Assembly: GCA_018223435.1 (NCBI GenBank)
Contig: JAGTTO010000001.1
Span: 2,852,001-2,916,000 of the forward strand
Length of the DNA stretch: 64,000 nucleotides
Direction of reading: 5' to 3'
From: Lachnospiraceae bacterium Marseille-Q4251
Lineage (GTDB): Bacteria > Bacillota > Clostridia > Lachnospirales > Lachnospiraceae
Shown: positions 1 through 9,316 of the stretch, one piece after another
Position numbering within the stretch: position 1 is the stretch's first letter
Layout of the letters: the number at the start of each line of letters is the position of its first letter
Translations under genes and position numbers: made by a program
The notes under the pieces: generated by a model
Seen by the model: the letters and a program-made list of their open reading frames with translations, nothing else
What the model was told of the DNA's origin: nothing
Database searches by the model: none

Positions 1-2910
1 ATGCAGTTATTGAATGGAACTTGGAAATTCCAGTATTTTAACAGCATCTATGACATTCAGGATTCTTTCTTTGAGAAGAATTATGATACAGAAAATTTTG
101 ATGAGATTCAGGTTCCAAGTGTATGGCAGATGGCTGGATATGATACACACCAGTATACAAACATCCGGTATCCATTTCCGTTTGATCCACCATATGTGCC
201 ACAGGACATTCCGTGTGGAGCCTATGTACATACTTTTGAGTACAGTAGAGATGAGAAAGCGCCAAAATCTTTTTTGAACTTTGAAGGAGTAGACAGTTGC
301 TTTTACATATGGATCAATGGCTCTTACATAGGATACAGCCAGGTTTCGCATATGACCAGTGAGTTTGATGTTACCGATGTACTTCAGGATGGAACGAATA
401 CGGTGGCAGTGTTGGTAATGAAGTGGTGTGATGGTTCCTATTTGGAAGATCAGGACAAATTCCGTATGAGTGGTATTTTCCGGGATGTGTACATTTTGAA
501 ACGCCCAAAACAGGCAATCAGTGATTATCATATTAAAACAAGAATTGAGGATATGTTTGCGAAAGTAGAAATTGAAATGAAATTCTACTCTCCGTTAAAT
601 GTAAAAATTTCGATTGAAGATAGAAACGGAGCAGTTGTAGCACTAGGAAGTATTGCTGAAGAAGGAACAGCTGTATTAGAAATCGCAAGTCCGGAACTTT
701 GGAATACAGAAAATCCATATCTATATAAACTGATTCTTGAAACAGAGAATGAAGTAATTGTAGATCACATTGCATTAAGAAAGATAGAGATTAAAGACCA
801 GGTTATTTATTTAAATGGACAGAAGATTAAATTCCGTGGTGTCAATCGACATGATTCTGATCCGGTTACTGGATTTACAATCAATCCGGAACAGATTACA
901 ACCGATCTTACGTTAATGAAGCAGCATAATTTTAATGCGATCCGTTCCAGCCACTATCCGAACGCACCATTTTTCTATGAAATGTGTGACAAGTATGGAT
1001 TCATGGTAATAGATGAAGCAGATATTGAAGCTCATGGTCCATTTATGATCTACAGAAAAGAAGACACTGATTACAATCGGTTCAAACGATGGAATGAGAA
1101 GATTGCAGATGATCCGGTATGGGAAGAGGCAATCGTTGATCGCGTAAAACTCATGGTGGAACGTGACAAAAACCGTTTCTGTATTGTTATGTGGTCAATG
1201 GGAAATGAGAGTGCTTATGGCTGCAACTTTGAAAAAGCACTGGAATGGACAAAGAATTTTGATCCAGACCGCATCACACAATATGAGAGTGCAAGATACC
1301 GTAATTATGATGAAACATATGATTACAGCAATCTGGATGTGTACAGCCGGATGTATCCGGCGCTTTCCGAAATTCAGGAATATCTGGATAAAGATGGAAG
1401 CAAACCCTTCCTTTTGGTAGAGTACTGTCACAGTATGGGAAACGGACCTGGAGATTTTGAAGATTACTTCCAGATGATTCAGGATAATGATAAAATGTGC
1501 GGCGGCTTTGTCTGGGAATGGTGTGACCATGCGATTGCTCATGGAACTGCTGAGAATGGAAAGACTATATATGCTTATGGGGGAGACCATGGCGAAGAAA
1601 TTCATGATGGCAACTTCTGTATGGATGGATTAGTATATCCGGACAGAACGGTACATACAGGACTTTTGGAATACAAGAATGTTTATCGCCCGGCAAGAGT
1701 TATTTCCTATAACAAAGAAAGCGGAGAACTGGTGCTTCATAACTACATGGATTTTGATGACTTGAAAGATTATGTGAAGATTAGTTATGAGCTGACACAG
1801 GATGGTCTTGTGATCAGCAAAGGCATACTTCCGGAGTTTTCTGTGGCACCACACGGGAAAGGAAAAACAAACCTGAAGATCAATGTTCCAGAGAATGGGA
1901 AATGTTATTTAAAACTTATTTACCATCTGAAAAAGGAATTGCCACTGTTGGATGAAGACCATATTCTTGGATTTGATGAGATCGAAGTAAGCCAGAAGGA
2001 TGCCAAATGCCAGTTAGCAGAAAAATGGGTTAAAAAAACAGTGACGGATTCTGAATTACAGGTGAGTGAAGATGATACACAGATTCATATCAAAGGTCGT
2101 GAATTCGCATATACAATCGACCGACGGACTGCACTTTTTACAGAGATGAAATTTGCAGGGCGGGAATACTTGAACCATCCGATGGAATTAAATATTTGGA
2201 GAGCTCCAACAGATAACGATATGTACATCAAGTCTGAATGGAAGAAAGCACACTATGACAAGGCTTATACAAGAGCTTATACGACAGAGGTTGTGCAGGG
2301 AAAACATGGTGTGAAGATTGTAAGCCATGCTTCTGTTGTGGCAGAGACAGTGCAGAAGATTCTTGATGTGACGATTACATGGAAAATAGATGCTTCAGGA
2401 AAGATTGATGCAGACATAGAAGCAACAAAAGATGGAGAATTCCCAGATCTTCCGAGATTTGGTGTGAGAATGTTCCTGGATAAAAAACTTTCAGATGCCA
2501 GATACTTTGGAATGGGACCACAGGAGAGCTATCGTGACAAACATCAGGCAGCAAGCCATGGTTTGTACCGAGCAAATGTAAGAGATTTGCATGAGGATTA
2601 TATCCGTCCACAGGAAAATGGAAGCCATTATGATTGTGGATATGTAGAACTTAACAACAGCCGATATGGAATGGCGGCATTTTCAGAAAGTGCATTTTCA
2701 TTCAATGCTTCTTATTATACACAGGAAGAACTTGAGAAGAAAACACATAATTATGAATTAGCAGAATCCGACAGTGTAGTTCTTTGTGTTGATTATGCAT
2801 TAAATGGAATAGGTTCTAACAGTTGTGGTCCGGTTGTATTGGATCAGTATCGATTTAATGATGTATTATTCCGGTTCCAGTTTACTCTGGTTCCGTATGT
2901 AAAGGGATAA
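1..2910 (+). CDS. lacZ: GH2 beta-galactosidase (LacZ type), probably 5'-truncated by the window edge
   Basis: Hydrolyses terminal beta-galactosides such as lactose, in the cytoplasm. Visible parts in order are the GH2 sugar-binding jelly roll (about residues 1-170), an Ig-like domain, the TIM barrel (about 265-560) and a C-terminal beta-gal small-chain domain. The acid/base Glu lies in MWSMGNES (E403) and the nucleophile Glu in LLVEYCHSMGN (E474); the barrel start FRGVNRHD is also present. The reading frame begins on the first base with LLNGTWKF, a motif that normally sits about 40 residues into LacZ proteins, so the true start is probably upstream of the window. The next gene is a GPH sugar symporter, which fits a lactose uptake and cleavage pair. 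Codon use is AT-richer than in genes after 7 kb. Confidence 0.93.
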   Translation: MQLLNGTWKFQYFNSIYDIQDSFFEKNYDTENFDEIQVPSVWQMAGYDTHQYTNIRYPFPFDPPYVPQDIPCGAYVHTFEYSRDEKAPKSFLNFEGVDSCFYIWINGSYIGYSQVSHMTSEFDVTDVLQDGTNTVAVLVMKWCDGSYLEDQDKFRMSGIFRDVYILKRPKQAISDYHIKTRIEDMFAKVEIEMKFYSPLNVKISIEDRNGAVVALGSIAEEGTAVLEIASPELWNTENPYLYKLILETENEVIVDHIALRKIEIKDQVIYLNGQKIKFRGVNRHDSDPVTGFTINPEQITTDLTLMKQHNFNAIRSSHYPNAPFFYEMCDKYGFMVIDEADIEAHGPFMIYRKEDTDYNRFKRWNEKIADDPVWEEAIVDRVKLMVERDKNRFCIVMWSMGNESAYGCNFEKALEWTKNFDPDRITQYESARYRNYDETYDYSNLDVYSRMYPALSEIQEYLDKDGSKPFLLVEYCHSMGNGPGDFEDYFQMIQDNDKMCGGFVWEWCDHAIAHGTAENGKTIYAYGGDHGEEIHDGNFCMDGLVYPDRTVHTGLLEYKNVYRPARVISYNKESGELVLHNYMDFDDLKDYVKISYELTQDGLVISKGILPEFSVAPHGKGKTNLKINVPENGKCYLKLIYHLKKELPLLDEDHILGFDEIEVSQKDAKCQLAEKWVKKTVTDSELQVSEDDTQIHIKGREFAYTIDRRTALFTEMKFAGREYLNHPMELNIWRAPTDNDMYIKSEWKKAHYDKAYTRAYTTEVVQGKHGVKIVSHASVVAETVQKILDVTITWKIDASGKIDADIEATKDGEFPDLPRFGVRMFLDKKLSDARYFGMGPQESYRDKHQAASHGLYRANVRDLHEDYIRPQENGSHYDCGYVELNNSRYGMAAFSESAFSFNASYYTQEELEKKTHNYELAESDSVVLCVDYALNGIGSNSCGPVVLDQYRFNDVLFRFQFTLVPYVKG

Positions 2911-3077
2911 TAAAGTTTTAAGTAACTCGTAAACAAGGAAAAAGAGTCTGGCTGTTCTGCAAGATCCGGATATACAGAGCAATCAGACAAAATCAGAGAA
3001 AAAAACAGAATTAGATATCATACGGTTAGACATATTGAGATTCTAAGTGCAATGAATATGAGGAGCAAAAGAATTCT

Positions 3078-4475
3078 ATGGAAGAAAAAAAGTATTTAAA
3101 ATGGTATAACAAAATCGGATATGGTTCGGGTGATATCGCAGGAAATGTGGTCTATGCGTTCCTGACATCCTTCATGATGCCCTATCTGACAGACTCAGTA
3201 GGACTTGCTGCAGGTGTCGTAGGTACCCTGATTGCCGTATCAAAACTATTTGATGGTTTTACGGATATATTTTTTGGATCAATGATTGACAAAACACACA
3301 GTAAAATGGGAAAAGCGAAGCCATGGATGCTATACGGATACATTGGTTGTGCCATTACGCTGGTCTGCTGCTTTGCAGTACCAGTCAGCTTTGGAACAAC
3401 GGCTAAATACGCATGGTTCTTTATCTCTTATACACTGTTAAATGGTGTGTTTTATACAGCAAACAATATTGCTTACTCAGCACTTACGTCACTGATTACA
3501 AAGAACAGCAAAGAGCGTGTGCAGATGGGATCTTACCGTTTTATTTTTGCGTTTTCAACAAGTCTTCTGATTCAGGCGATTACAGTTGGATTTGTAGATA
3601 AATGTGGTGGAGATGCTGCGGCATGGAGAACGGTTGCTATTATCTATGCAATCATTGGTCTTGTCATAAATACGATTTCAGCACTTTCTGTTAAGGAACT
3701 TCCTGAGGAAGAACTTAACGAAGGAGAAGTAAAGGATGATAATGAAAAGTACGGAATGGTACAGGCATTCAAGCTTCTTGTCAAAAACAAATATTACATG
3801 ATGATTTGTGGAACATATATTTTACAGCAGTTATATGGTGCCATGATTGGAGCTGGCATTTATTACATGACATGGGTACTGAAAAATAAGAATTTGTTTG
3901 GACAATTTGCATGGGCAGTAAATATTCCACTGATCATTGCCCTGATTTTCACACCGACATTAGTTGGTAAGTGGAAAGGTATGTATAAACTGAACTTAAG
4001 AGGTTACGTCTTAGCAGTTATCGGTAGAGCACTTGTTGTTGTTGCCGGATATATGGGCAGTGTTCCGCTGATGATGGCATTTACAGCTCTTGCAGCCTTA
4101 GGTCAGGGACCATGGCAGGGAGATATGAATGCAGTTATCGCATCTTGCTCTGAATACACTTATCTTACGCAGGGAAAGAGAATTGACGGAACGATGTACT
4201 CTTGTACTTCTCTTGGCGTAAAAATCGGTGGAGGTATTGGAACCGCTGTTGTTGGATGGATACTTGAGTTCAGTGGATATATCGGAACAAATGCAACTCA
4301 GCCGCAGTCTGCACTTGATATGATGCAGTTTATGTATCTTTGGCTTCCGTTAATCTTAGATGTATTGATTATGTTTGTACTTTCAAGAATGAATGTAGAA
4401 GATGCAAATAAAAAACTGAAAGCAGAAAAAGGAATTGCTACAGATGAAGTAACAGATGCATCAGACATAAATTAG
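3078..4475 (+). CDS. GPH-family sugar:cation symporter (MelB/LacS-like)
   Basis: Twelve-helix inner-membrane transporter of 465 residues of the glycoside-pentoside-hexuronide family, expected to import a galactoside with Na+ or H+. The N-terminus has the family features: GYGSGDIAGN in helix 1, then LFDGFTDIFFGSMIDKTHSKMGKAKPW, matching the conserved Asp-rich helix 2 and cytoplasmic loop 2-3. A hydrophilic central loop (about residues 205-230) separates two six-helix halves. No C-terminal IIA domain is present, unlike LacS of streptococci. AGGAG lies about 12 bases before the ATG. It follows the beta-galactosidase by 167 bp and probably shares its transcript. The substrate is inferred from this neighbour. 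Confidence 0.9.
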   Translation: MEEKKYLKWYNKIGYGSGDIAGNVVYAFLTSFMMPYLTDSVGLAAGVVGTLIAVSKLFDGFTDIFFGSMIDKTHSKMGKAKPWMLYGYIGCAITLVCCFAVPVSFGTTAKYAWFFISYTLLNGVFYTANNIAYSALTSLITKNSKERVQMGSYRFIFAFSTSLLIQAITVGFVDKCGGDAAAWRTVAIIYAIIGLVINTISALSVKELPEEELNEGEVKDDNEKYGMVQAFKLLVKNKYYMMICGTYILQQLYGAMIGAGIYYMTWVLKNKNLFGQFAWAVNIPLIIALIFTPTLVGKWKGMYKLNLRGYVLAVIGRALVVVAGYMGSVPLMMAFTALAALGQGPWQGDMNAVIASCSEYTYLTQGKRIDGTMYSCTSLGVKIGGGIGTAVVGWILEFSGYIGTNATQPQSALDMMQFMYLWLPLILDVLIMFVLSRMNVEDANKKLKAEKGIATDEVTDASDIN

Positions 4476-4488
4476 AATTGACAGGAGA

Positions 4489-4530
4489 AAGCGTTGTCTG
4501 GTCATTGCTCGATGAGACAGTGCTTTTTTC
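4489..4530 (+). terminator. Rho-independent terminator after the symporter
   Basis: Imperfect stem AGCGTTGTCT (4490-4499) with AGACAGTGCT (4515-4524) followed by a T-run. Confidence 0.6.
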
Positions 4531-4566
4531 TATATATAAAGTGATAGAACTGTATTTTGAAAATAA

Positions 4567-4634
4567 AAAAGGACCACTTCATTTTTGTGAAATGGCCTTA
4601 AGAAAATATTCAGTTTTCACAAAATAGTCCTTTT
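4567..4634. repeat. Inverted repeat in the spacer before the AraC gene
   Basis: AAAAGGACCA near 4567-4576 pairs with AGTCCTTTT near 4626-4634, enclosing a smaller hairpin around TTCATTTTTGTGAA. The phrase AAAATATTCAG occurs twice nearby (about 4602 and 4658). It could be a regulator site or terminator for either side. No gene was seen between 4476 and 4826. Confidence 0.45.
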
Positions 4635-4826
4635 AGTATTTATACATGGTAAGGATGCTCAAAATATTCAGTGTAGAATACTAAAAGGTCATTCAGATAT
4701 TTTTTTAGGTTGCTCATTTGCAATTCCTCCTTTCCTTATTTACAAGTTGATTATAAGATAGGTGTAAAAGGATTGCTTGCCAAATCGAAAGAAGATATAG
4801 ACAAATGTTGCAAAGGGGAGTATTTC

Positions 4827-5627
4827 ATGCAGGTAAAATATGTTGACACAAAAGAGGAGATTATAGCAATAAATAGGAAGTCAAAACATATTGAACCACA
4901 TCTTCATAATGCACTGGAGATCGTTTGTGTAACAAGTGGAGCATTAGAACTTGGTGTCGGACAGGAACTATACCATATGGAAAAAGGAGATATAGGCTTT
5001 GTATTTCCAGATGTTATTCATCACTATCAGGTACTGACACCCGGTGTAAATAAAGCGACTTATCTGATCGCATCGCCATTTACGATAGTCAAATTTGCAG
5101 ATATCATGCAATCCATGGCTCCTGAATACCCAATCATCAAAGCGGAAAAGGTTGAACCGGAGGTATATAGGGTTATAAATGCAATTTTAGAGACAGAACA
5201 GTCGGATATTACTGTTGCACAGGCATATCTTCAAATTGTGTTGGCACGTTGCATAGGAAAATTAAATTTGGTAGAAAAGAGTAGTGTGGGGAGCAATGAT
5301 CTTATTTACCAGACAGTTTCCTATATATCAACAAATTTTAAGAAGAAGTTTTCTCTGGAAGAGATGGCAAAAGACCTGGGCGTGAGCAAATATGTTTTAT
5401 CCAGACTCTTTTCCAAAACATTCCATAGAAACTTTAATCAATATCTTAACGATGCAAGGCTGAACTATGCATGCCATCGTTTGGAAAATACGAGTGATTC
5501 TATTACAAACATTTGTCTGGATAGTGGATTTGAAAGTCAGAGAACATTTAACCGAGTATTTAAAGAAAGATATAAAATATCACCGAGTGATTATCGGAGT
5601 ATTTGTGTGAAAGAGATGTTGTCATAA
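4827..5627 (+). CDS. AraC-family transcriptional regulator with cupin sensor
   Basis: 266-residue regulator likely to sense a sugar and control the adjacent lac-type genes. Residues about 20-110 form a cupin-like AraC binding fold (HIEPHLHNALEIVCV, GDIGFVFPDVIHHYQ). Residues about 165-265 hold two helix-turn-helix units: SLEEMAKDLGVSKYVLSRLF, and ITNICLDSGFESQRTFNRVF with the family signature. The frame stays open upstream to 4710, but AAGGGGAG lies 7 bases before the ATG at 4827 and the cupin fold starts there, so 4827 is chosen. It is co-directional with the GH2 and GPH genes. Control of that pair is inferred. Confidence 0.85.
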   Translation: MQVKYVDTKEEIIAINRKSKHIEPHLHNALEIVCVTSGALELGVGQELYHMEKGDIGFVFPDVIHHYQVLTPGVNKATYLIASPFTIVKFADIMQSMAPEYPIIKAEKVEPEVYRVINAILETEQSDITVAQAYLQIVLARCIGKLNLVEKSSVGSNDLIYQTVSYISTNFKKKFSLEEMAKDLGVSKYVLSRLFSKTFHRNFNQYLNDARLNYACHRLENTSDSITNICLDSGFESQRTFNRVFKERYKISPSDYRSICVKEMLS

Positions 5628-5788
5628 AAGGTTCTGTTGATAGAAATATTTACTTTGATTTCACAGTACTATGTATTTGATTTTATGTGTGGATGATATA
5701 ATATAAAAATATTTGTAGAAAATAGCGCTTTATTTTATTATGAAAAGAGCAAGGTGTATTCTAAAGAAACAAGAAAGGCAGGGCGCAT

Positions 5789-6601
5789 ATGAACATGAGA
5801 AAATCCATAATCGATTTTAATGAAAAAAAAGGATTCATCTGCGATATGGATGGTGTGATTTATCATGGCAATCAGATATTGCCAGGTGTTCCAGAATTCA
5901 TCCAGTGGTTGCATGATGAAAAGAAAGAATATTTATTTTTGACAAATAATAGTGGATATACACCACGGGAATTAAATCAGAAACTGGCAAGGATGGGACT
6001 TGATGTGCCAGAAGAACATTTTTACACCAGCGCATTGGCAACAGCCGCTTTTTTAAAGGAACAGGCGGCAGGCTGTTCAGCATTTGTGATAGGAGAAGCC
6101 GGCCTGTTAAATGCACTTTATGATGTAGGTATCACAATGAATGATGTAAATCCGGATTATGTTGTTGTGGGAGAGGGACGCTCCTATTCATTGGATACAT
6201 TAACAAAAGCAACGAATTTAGTTCTGAAAGGTGCAAAGCTGATCGGAGCAAACTCAGATGTTTCCGGACCGATTGAGAACGGCATTGCTCCTGCTTGTCG
6301 TGCATTGATTGCACCTATAGAAATGGCAACAGGTACACAGGCATATTTCTGTGGGAAACCGAATCCACTGATGATGAGAACAGGATTGAATATGCTTGGA
6401 TGTCATTCAGCAGAAGCTGTAATGGTTGGGGATCGTATGGATACAGATGTGATTTCAGGAATGGAAAGTGGTATGTCTACTGTATTGGTTCTCTCTGGAT
6501 GTTCAACGAAGGATACACTCAAAACTTATGCGTATCGTCCAACTATGGTTTTAAATGGTGTGGGGGATATTGCTATGTTAGCAAAGTCAAAGGCAGAGTA
6601 A
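5789..6601 (+). CDS. HAD-superfamily phosphatase, NagD-like
   Basis: 270-residue cytoplasmic phosphohydrolase of HAD subfamily IIA. Motif I is CDMDGVIYHG, with the nucleophile Asp and the general acid Asp two residues later; motif II is FLTNNSG; the K of GKPNPLMM is motif III; VMVGDRMDTD is motif IV. The cap domain lies between motifs II and III (about residues 60-190). Such enzymes act on sugar phosphates or nucleoside monophosphates; the substrate cannot be told from sequence. An AGAAAGGCAGGG stretch precedes the ATG. It closes the AT-rich lac block and could remove accumulated sugar phosphates. Confidence 0.87.
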   Translation: MNMRKSIIDFNEKKGFICDMDGVIYHGNQILPGVPEFIQWLHDEKKEYLFLTNNSGYTPRELNQKLARMGLDVPEEHFYTSALATAAFLKEQAAGCSAFVIGEAGLLNALYDVGITMNDVNPDYVVVGEGRSYSLDTLTKATNLVLKGAKLIGANSDVSGPIENGIAPACRALIAPIEMATGTQAYFCGKPNPLMMRTGLNMLGCHSAEAVMVGDRMDTDVISGMESGMSTVLVLSGCSTKDTLKTYAYRPTMVLNGVGDIAMLAKSKAE

Positions 6602-6629
6602 TAATGAATAATCTGAAGTACTAAGAGAT

Positions 6630-6684
6630 AAACAGAGCTTGATAGACAATCGAAAATGTGGTTGTCTCTCAAGCTCTGTTTGAT
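6630..6684 (+). terminator. Long hairpin, probable terminator of the HAD gene
   Basis: AAACAGAGCTTGA (6630-6642) pairs with TCAAGCTCTGTTT (6669-6681), with further AGACAA/TTGTCT pairing inside. The downstream T-run is weak. Confidence 0.6.
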
Positions 6685-6736
6685 TATGAAATTGCTTGCA
6701 TTCGTATGAATATTTATTTGACAGATTTTATAATAT

Positions 6737-6938
6737 GATGCCAGGGTCAAAAGGTCAAAAAGCCGTTCATGCTTGCATGATAAGGCTTTTGAACTTGGGA
6801 CCCGCCAAACATGAGAAAGCAGCGATTTACGCAGTAAATCAGCGGATTTCGAATGTTTATAGAATTGCGGGAGCTGCTTTGCAGCGGAGCAATTCGTAGG
6901 CATCAGTTGGGGGCAAAAGACCTTTTGACCCCAACATC
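6737..6938 (+). mobile_element. MITE-1 copy A, 202 bp, with 7-bp target duplication
   Basis: Ends are GATGCCAGGGTCAAAAGGTC and, read inward from the right, GATGTTGGGGTCAAAAGGTC, giving imperfect terminal inverted repeats of about 20 bp. The element is flanked by the direct repeat ATAATAT (6730-6736 and 6939-6945), as expected for a transposition target duplication. Copy B at 45294-45495 (opposite strand) has the same length and differs at one base. Internal hairpins include GAATTGC/GCAATTC and GCTGC/GCAGC. A 53-codon frame inside (6738-6899) is probably incidental. No transposase is present, so mobilisation must be in trans. Confidence 0.85.
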
Positions 6939-7054
6939 ATAATATATCTATAACACGGAGAAAAACTGGAACAGGAAAGTATAGAGAAGATTTAGAACTT
7001 TCCAACTGGGCAATAGTAACGCTTTAACTTAAAAAACTTTGTACAGTATTTCTA

Positions 7055-7083
7055 TTGACGTATATGCGTACATAACGTATAAT
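7055..7083 (+). promoter_or_regulatory. Sigma-A promoter for argH operon
   Basis: TTGACG (7055-7060), 17-bp spacer, TATAAT (7078-7083), 52 bp before the argH ATG. The dyad-like stretch TATATGCGTACATAACGTATA spanning the spacer and -10 could be a repressor site; no clear ARG box was recognised. Confidence 0.8.
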
Positions 7084-7134
7084 TATTCAATTGCAGCACA
7101 AATAAAATATAATTTATAAAAGGAGTAATTACAA

Positions 7135-8520
7135 ATGGCAAGTTTGTGGGGCGGAAGATTTGAAAAAGATATGGATGATATTGTAAAGAGATACAATGCA
7201 TCTATTTTTTTTGATCAGAGAATGTACAACGAGGATATTGACGGCAGTATCGCTCATGTGACGATGCTGGGCAAGCAGGGCATCGTTTCCAATGAGGAGA
7301 AAGACCAGATCATCGCGGGTCTGGAAGCAATCCGCAAGGATATTGCTGATGGAAAGATCGTATTTAATGTGGAGGATGAGGATATTCATATGGGTATCGA
7401 GAGCCGTCTGATCCAGCGGATCGGCGATGTGGGTAAGAAACTGCACACCTCCAGAAGCCGGAACGACCAGTGTCAGGTGGACACCCGTCTGTATCTGAGA
7501 AAAGAGATTTATGAGATTCTGCACAGCCTGTGTTATCTGGAAAGCGTCATTCTTGAGAAGGCTGATAAATATGCAGATCAGATTACCGTAGGCTTTACCC
7601 ATCTGCAGCATGCACAGCCGATTACCATCGGTTTCATTTTCATGGCATATTTCCAGATGTTCAAGAGAGATATCGAGCGTCTGACTGATACCCTGGAGCG
7701 TCTGAATTACAACCCGCTGGGCGCCTGCGCTCTGGCCGGAACAACCATGCCGATTGACCGTCATCTGACGAGTGAGCTTTTACATTTCACGGCTCCGACC
7801 GAGAACGCCATGGATGCAGTCAGCGATCGTGATTACAGCCTGGAGTTCTTAAGCGATGCTTCCATTTCCATGATGCATCTCTCCCGCTGGGCTGAGGAGT
7901 TTGCATGGTGGAACTCTTCCGAGTTTTCCTATATCGCCATCGACGACAGCTTCTGCACTGGTAGCAGCATCATGCCGCAGAAGAAAAATCCGGATATGGC
8001 AGAGCTGATCCGCGGTAAAGTAGGCCGTGTATACGGAGATCTGATGCAGCTTCTGACTGTTATGAAGGGAACTGCTCTTGCATACAATAAGGATTTCCAG
8101 GAAGATAAAGAAAGCCTTTTTGATGCCATTGATACCTGGAAAGCCACCATTGATATCTTTGCAAAAATGCTGGACAAGACCGAGTTCCGTATGGATCAGA
8201 TCCAGAAACAGCTGGGCAAAGGTTTCCTGAACGCTACTGATATTGCAGAGCATTTTGCAAAACAGGGAATCCCCTTCCGTGAGGCACATTCCATCGTAGG
8301 TCATATGGTAAAAGCCTGCGAGAAAAAAGGCTGCGATTTCGATGATCTGACAGATGAGGAGCTGCAGGCGATCGACAAGCGCGTGACCAAAGAACTTCTG
8401 GGAGATATCAGCATCAAGAGCTGTGTCGATGCCCGCGTATCCTTTGGCGGAACCGCTCCCTCTGAGGTTCGCCGTCAGATCGAGGTTGGCAGACAGTGGC
8501 TGAACAGCCTGGAGCGCTGA
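7135..8520 (+). CDS. argH: Argininosuccinate lyase
   Basis: Last step of arginine synthesis: argininosuccinate to arginine plus fumarate; cytoplasmic homotetramer. The 461 residues match the usual length. Family motifs seen are LWGGRF at the N-terminus, HTSRSRNDQ (usual HTGRSRNDQ), TVGFTHLQHAQPIT, and the superfamily signature GSSIMPQKKNPD with the catalytic Ser loop. AAAAGGAG precedes the ATG. The racemase-family gene begins 2 bp after the stop, so at least the next gene is co-transcribed. No other arg genes are in the window. The superfamily includes other fumarate-releasing lyases, but the motifs favour ArgH. Confidence 0.95.
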   Translation: MASLWGGRFEKDMDDIVKRYNASIFFDQRMYNEDIDGSIAHVTMLGKQGIVSNEEKDQIIAGLEAIRKDIADGKIVFNVEDEDIHMGIESRLIQRIGDVGKKLHTSRSRNDQCQVDTRLYLRKEIYEILHSLCYLESVILEKADKYADQITVGFTHLQHAQPITIGFIFMAYFQMFKRDIERLTDTLERLNYNPLGACALAGTTMPIDRHLTSELLHFTAPTENAMDAVSDRDYSLEFLSDASISMMHLSRWAEEFAWWNSSEFSYIAIDDSFCTGSSIMPQKKNPDMAELIRGKVGRVYGDLMQLLTVMKGTALAYNKDFQEDKESLFDAIDTWKATIDIFAKMLDKTEFRMDQIQKQLGKGFLNATDIAEHFAKQGIPFREAHSIVGHMVKACEKKGCDFDDLTDEELQAIDKRVTKELLGDISIKSCVDARVSFGGTAPSEVRRQIEVGRQWLNSLER

Positions 8521-8522
8521 CT

Positions 8523-9242
8523 ATGAAGATCAAAGTATTGATGACAGATAAGGCGATGCAGCGTCCGGTCATGGATGACAGGGAGCGCATGCTGTCAGCG
8601 GCAGTTTCACCGAGAACCGAGATCTCGGTGGACTGCATCAGGAAAGGACCGGATGAGCTGGACTGCCATACGGACGAGGCCTTTGCGGCGCCGGAACTTG
8701 TCAAAATGGCCATCAAGGCGGAAAAAGACGGCTATGACGCCATTGTGATTTACTGTTTCAGCGATGTGGGCCTGGAAGCGCTCCGGGAAAACGTGAAGAT
8801 TCCGGTGATTGCACCCGGCGAGGTGACGTTATCCGTGGCACAGACCTTATGCAGCCGCTTTGTGGTAGTCACCGGCGCAGGCTGGAATATTCCGCGCACT
8901 TATCGGCGCATGATGCGTAACTGTATCGCCCGGGAAAAAATGCAGGCCGTGCTGGCTCTGGATATTCCGGCAGAGAAAATGCGGGTAAATCCCAATGCGA
9001 CCAGAGAGCATCTGGAACTGGTCTGCGAGGAAGCGGTGGGAAAATATCAGGCGGACGGCGTGATTTTAGGCTGTCTTGGCATGGCAGGCTATGGCGACGA
9101 GCTGGAGCGGAAATATCCGGTCAAGGTACTGGATCCGGCCTTTATCGCGGTTGCTTATGCGGAAATGTGCGTACGCCTCGGCCTTCGGCACATTCCGGCG
9201 CAGTATCACCCCTTTACCAACGAAAGTAATGTGGAGCTTTAA
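8523..9242 (+). CDS. Asp/Glu/hydantoin racemase superfamily protein
   Basis: 239-residue cytoplasmic protein of the cofactor-independent two-cysteine racemase fold. The two expected Cys lie in IVIYCFSDVG (about residue 77) and GVILGCLGMAG (about 183), each closing one lobe of the pseudo-symmetric fold. Members include aspartate, glutamate, hydantoin and allantoin racemases and maleate isomerase; length and motifs fit the hydantoin/allantoin branch best. The frame extends upstream into argH, but the ATG at 8523, 2 bp after the argH stop with GGAG upstream, is the natural start. It is followed by a transporter and two PuuE/PgdA-like proteins, which suggests work on a cyclic amide or amino-acid derivative. 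Substrate unknown. Confidence 0.78.
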   Translation: MKIKVLMTDKAMQRPVMDDRERMLSAAVSPRTEISVDCIRKGPDELDCHTDEAFAAPELVKMAIKAEKDGYDAIVIYCFSDVGLEALRENVKIPVIAPGEVTLSVAQTLCSRFVVVTGAGWNIPRTYRRMMRNCIAREKMQAVLALDIPAEKMRVNPNATREHLELVCEEAVGKYQADGVILGCLGMAGYGDELERKYPVKVLDPAFIAVAYAEMCVRLGLRHIPAQYHPFTNESNVEL

Positions 9243-9316
9243 CGGGCACGCTTACTCTATAAAAGGAAATGAAAAAATGCAGAACCTGACTGCATGTATA
9301 CACGAGGAGGACTAAA

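Noticed and set aside
6738..6899. 53-codon frame inside MITE-1
   Set aside because: Same frame in both copies, but they are nearly identical DNA, so conservation is uninformative; it lacks a ribosome-binding site.
7055..7110. ARG box before argH
   Set aside because: ATTATTCAATT resembles one half-site only; the other half does not match, so no operator was called.
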